From contig RFFU01000130.1 of the NCBI GenBank assembly GCA_003697085.1, positions 1-15,899 of the forward strand: a stretch of 15,899 bases of DNA, given 5' to 3'. Made by a program: the position numbers and the translations under genes. Positions 14,498 through 15,899 of this stretch are shown piece by piece; positions within the stretch are counted from its first letter, which is position 1, and every line of letters begins with the position of its first letter. A model generated the notes under the pieces. That model made no database searches, was not told the origin of the DNA, and was given only the letters and a program-made list of their open reading frames with translations. The DNA is from Candidatus Hydrogenedentota bacterium (GTDB lineage Bacteria; UBA8481; J006).

Positions 14498-15577
14498 TCA
14501 CCAGGCTGTCAGCGCTTGAATCGCAAAAACGTCGTCCTTCACTTTTCTCCCGTCCGGATAGAGCGCATTCACGCTGTTGAAATCGTACTCGGCTTGTATT
14601 TGTAAAACCGGATTCGCCTGCCAGGTAACGCCAATCCTTCTTGCAATCCGATCCCAGGACCACGGTCGATCGAAATCGACGACGTCGGCGTTCACCCGAT
14701 ATTGCCCAAAGGAACCCAGAAGACTCAAATTCGACCGGATTTTTCCTCGAATTCCGACCTCCCACGCCTCGTGCTCCAAGTCCCCCTCGTCCGCGAAGAC
14801 CCCGTCGCCGTAAAAACGCACCGGACCATAGATGTAATCGACGGAACCCTCGATCACGCGACGGTTCCGATCGTTCTGATTGATGAAATACATCCCCGAG
14901 TTGGCGATCGTCCGCACGTCCTCGTCCGACAACGTTCCGTATGTTCCCGTCATATTCACCTCGACCGTCCCCCAGGCTCCTCCCGCACCCGACCCCAACG
15001 AGAGATAAATCTCCGGAGGGTCCGCGCTGAACGGCGCTATCGAAGGGCGGCTGATCGCCAAAACGTTCGCGATGGAAGTTCCGGAGAGCGAAAGCGGATT
15101 CCGATTCGTTACTCCGAACTCGTATCGCACTTGCTGATCCTCCATCTCTCCCGAATATTTGATTCCGATCGTCGAGAAAGAACGAAAGATAAGCGTGGGA
15201 AGGGAAAGATTCAATGTGGGAATCGGCGCGCCCCGCGGGCGGTAAAACTGCCCGAAGGTCAGCCGCCCCGGGCCCAGTCCGTCCAGCGCCAACCACGCCT
15301 CCGTTACCGCCAACGTGTCCGGCAAAAGACTCACCCGGGCCATCCCCTGAAGTATCTCCGAAAAACGCGGCTGAAGGATCAACTGGGCCTGCGTGAAACG
15401 GATCCTGTTGTTCGCATCGTCGGGCCCGTAGAGCGGATGGCCGAACTCCGCATCCTGATACTCCGCGATGAAGTTCCCGTGTATCTCCATCTCCACCGCA
15501 ACGACCGGCGCTCCGAACACCACCAGCAATACCGCCGCCAAAACGGCACCGCCTCTTTTTCCCATGAATTCCTTCAT
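14498..15577 (-). CDS. Porin-like outer-membrane beta-barrel protein
   Basis: A 359-residue protein. A signal peptide covers about residues 1-27 (GAVLAAVLLVVFGAPVVA). The mature chain alternates residues as beta-barrel strands do, with EIHGNFIAEYQDAEF near the start, LGPGRLTFGQFYRPRGAPIP (about 104-123) and VRFYGDGVFADEGDLEHEAW. It ends in an aromatic residue (LTAW), a common signal for outer-membrane insertion. The strand-turn pattern and the F-G-Q-F segment resemble phosphate-selective-porin-like (OprO/OprP type) proteins of uncultivated Gram-negatives; substrate cannot be read. Start choice: the first ATG has AAGGA only just upstream, whereas Met5 (15565) has AAGGA four bases before it, so Met5 may be the true start. 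It follows the PorV-like gene by 93 nt and precedes the FecR-domain gene by 34 nt. Confidence 0.82.
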   Translation of the reverse strand: MKEFMGKRGGAVLAAVLLVVFGAPVVAVEMEIHGNFIAEYQDAEFGHPLYGPDDANNRIRFTQAQLILQPRFSEILQGMARVSLLPDTLAVTEAWLALDGLGPGRLTFGQFYRPRGAPIPTLNLSLPTLIFRSFSTIGIKYSGEMEDQQVRYEFGVTNRNPLSLSGTSIANVLAISRPSIAPFSADPPEIYLSLGSGAGGAWGTVEVNMTGTYGTLSDEDVRTIANSGMYFINQNDRNRRVIEGSVDYIYGPVRFYGDGVFADEGDLEHEAWEVGIRGKIRSNLSLLGSFGQYRVNADVVDFDRPWSWDRIARRIGVTWQANPVLQIQAEYDFNSVNALYPDGRKVKDDVFAIQALTAW

Positions 15578-15670
15578 TCCTTCGGACCCACTCCTCCTTA
15601 TCCCACCCTGCTATCTTCTCCCCCTCCGGCGCTTCGCTCAACATCTTTTTTCTCTCCCCCCGGTTCTTTT

Positions 15671-15899
15671 TCACGGTCCCCACCGGTATCCGATTCCGAA
15701 ACGGTGATTCTCGCCGATCTCCCCGAACGGCATAAAAGCGTAATCGAGACTGAATTCCTCCCACCGGATTCCCAATCCCCCCGTCAGTCCGTTGTCCACC
15801 CCCGTTACGCTTCCGTCATACCCCAACCGCAACGCCAGAACCTTCCCCACCCAGTACTCTCCTCCGCCCCGAATGATCGCATCGTCCCGCCGCGCTTTC
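15671..15899 (-). CDS. PorV/PorQ-family (UPF0164-like) outer-membrane protein, C-terminal 75 residues only
   Basis: An open minus-strand frame runs in from the window edge and ends with TGA at 15671-15673. It is missing its N-terminal part because the window stops. The visible segment is beta-strand-like: GEYWVGKVLALRLGY, then a Gly-rich turn, GLTGGLGIRWEEFSLDYAF and finally MPFGEIGENHRFGIGYRWG. The pattern S-L-D-Y-A-F-x-P-F-G followed by H-R-F-x-x-G-Y-R is the typical C-terminal ending of PorV/PorQ or UPF0164 outer-membrane barrels. In Bacteroidetes, PorV is a type IX secretion shuttle protein, but members of this family in other phyla have no established role. It is likely the first visible gene of the unit continuing into the porin-like and FecR-domain genes. 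Confidence 0.75.
   Translation of the reverse strand, partial: KARRDDAIIRGGGEYWVGKVLALRLGYDGSVTGVDNGLTGGLGIRWEEFSLDYAFMPFGEIGENHRFGIGYRWGP

Noticed and set aside
14460-15764. 434-residue minus-strand open frame spanning the porin-like gene in another frame
   Set aside because: It overlaps the whole 359-residue gene, has no signal peptide and is full of Arg/Gly runs expected from a GC-rich shadow frame. The other frame has a signal peptide, barrel pattern and aromatic C-terminus.

Overview
The window comes from a GC-rich Gram-negative bacterium: it encodes a lipoprotein, several Sec signal peptides and at least three predicted outer-membrane beta-barrels. The mix of a PorV/PorQ-like protein, a FecR-domain protein, many TPR/coiled-coil envelope proteins and intergenic DNA full of short palindromic and ACGGAA-type repeats resembles uncultivated lineages such as Omnitrophota, Elusimicrobiota or other PVC-like bacteria. 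That placement is an inference from memory of such genomes. All genes recognised lie on the minus strand, so they are described here in transcription order, from high to low coordinates.

Region A (15899 to 13273): the C-terminal 75 codons of a PorV/PorQ (UPF0164-like) outer-membrane protein, a 359-residue porin-like beta-barrel protein, and a 396-residue exported FecR-domain protein with a Gly/Glu-rich tail. Spacing is 93 and 34 nt, so this looks like one transcription unit for surface or outer-membrane proteins.

Region B (13272 to 11221): a single metabolic gene, argB (acetylglutamate kinase), stands between two gene-free stretches of about 600 and 560 nt. Both stretches are packed with repeats: polypurine tracts, ACGGAAGACACGG-type units, and two inverted copies of a 26-bp palindromic element, one on each side of argB.

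Region C (11220 to 434): a tight six-gene operon, the most unusual part of the window. In order it encodes a beta-barrel protein with a C-terminal TPR domain; a small membrane-anchored protein; a 1159-residue protein with TPRs at each end and about 850 residues of low-complexity sequence between; a 1036-residue protein with 11 TPRs, long coiled coils and a C-terminal ComEA-type helix-hairpin-helix (HhH) domain; a second coiled-coil protein with its own C-terminal ComEA-type HhH domain; and a small lipoprotein. Three of the junctions are ATGA start/stop overlaps. I read it as a candidate envelope-spanning assembly whose two longest coiled-coil parts end in a domain known for binding DNA outside the cytoplasm. 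No comEC, pilus ATPase or nuclease is visible, so function is open.

Region D (433 to 1): gene-free, with two copies of a GTCATTCCGAG...GAGGAATCC palindromic repeat, a CCTGGGAACGCA repeat pair, an 8-bp-stem hairpin, and the composite ACGGAA/GGCAAAA repeat that starts exactly at the stop codon of the last gene. No tRNA, rRNA, CRISPR array, insertion sequence or convincing rho-independent terminator was seen.
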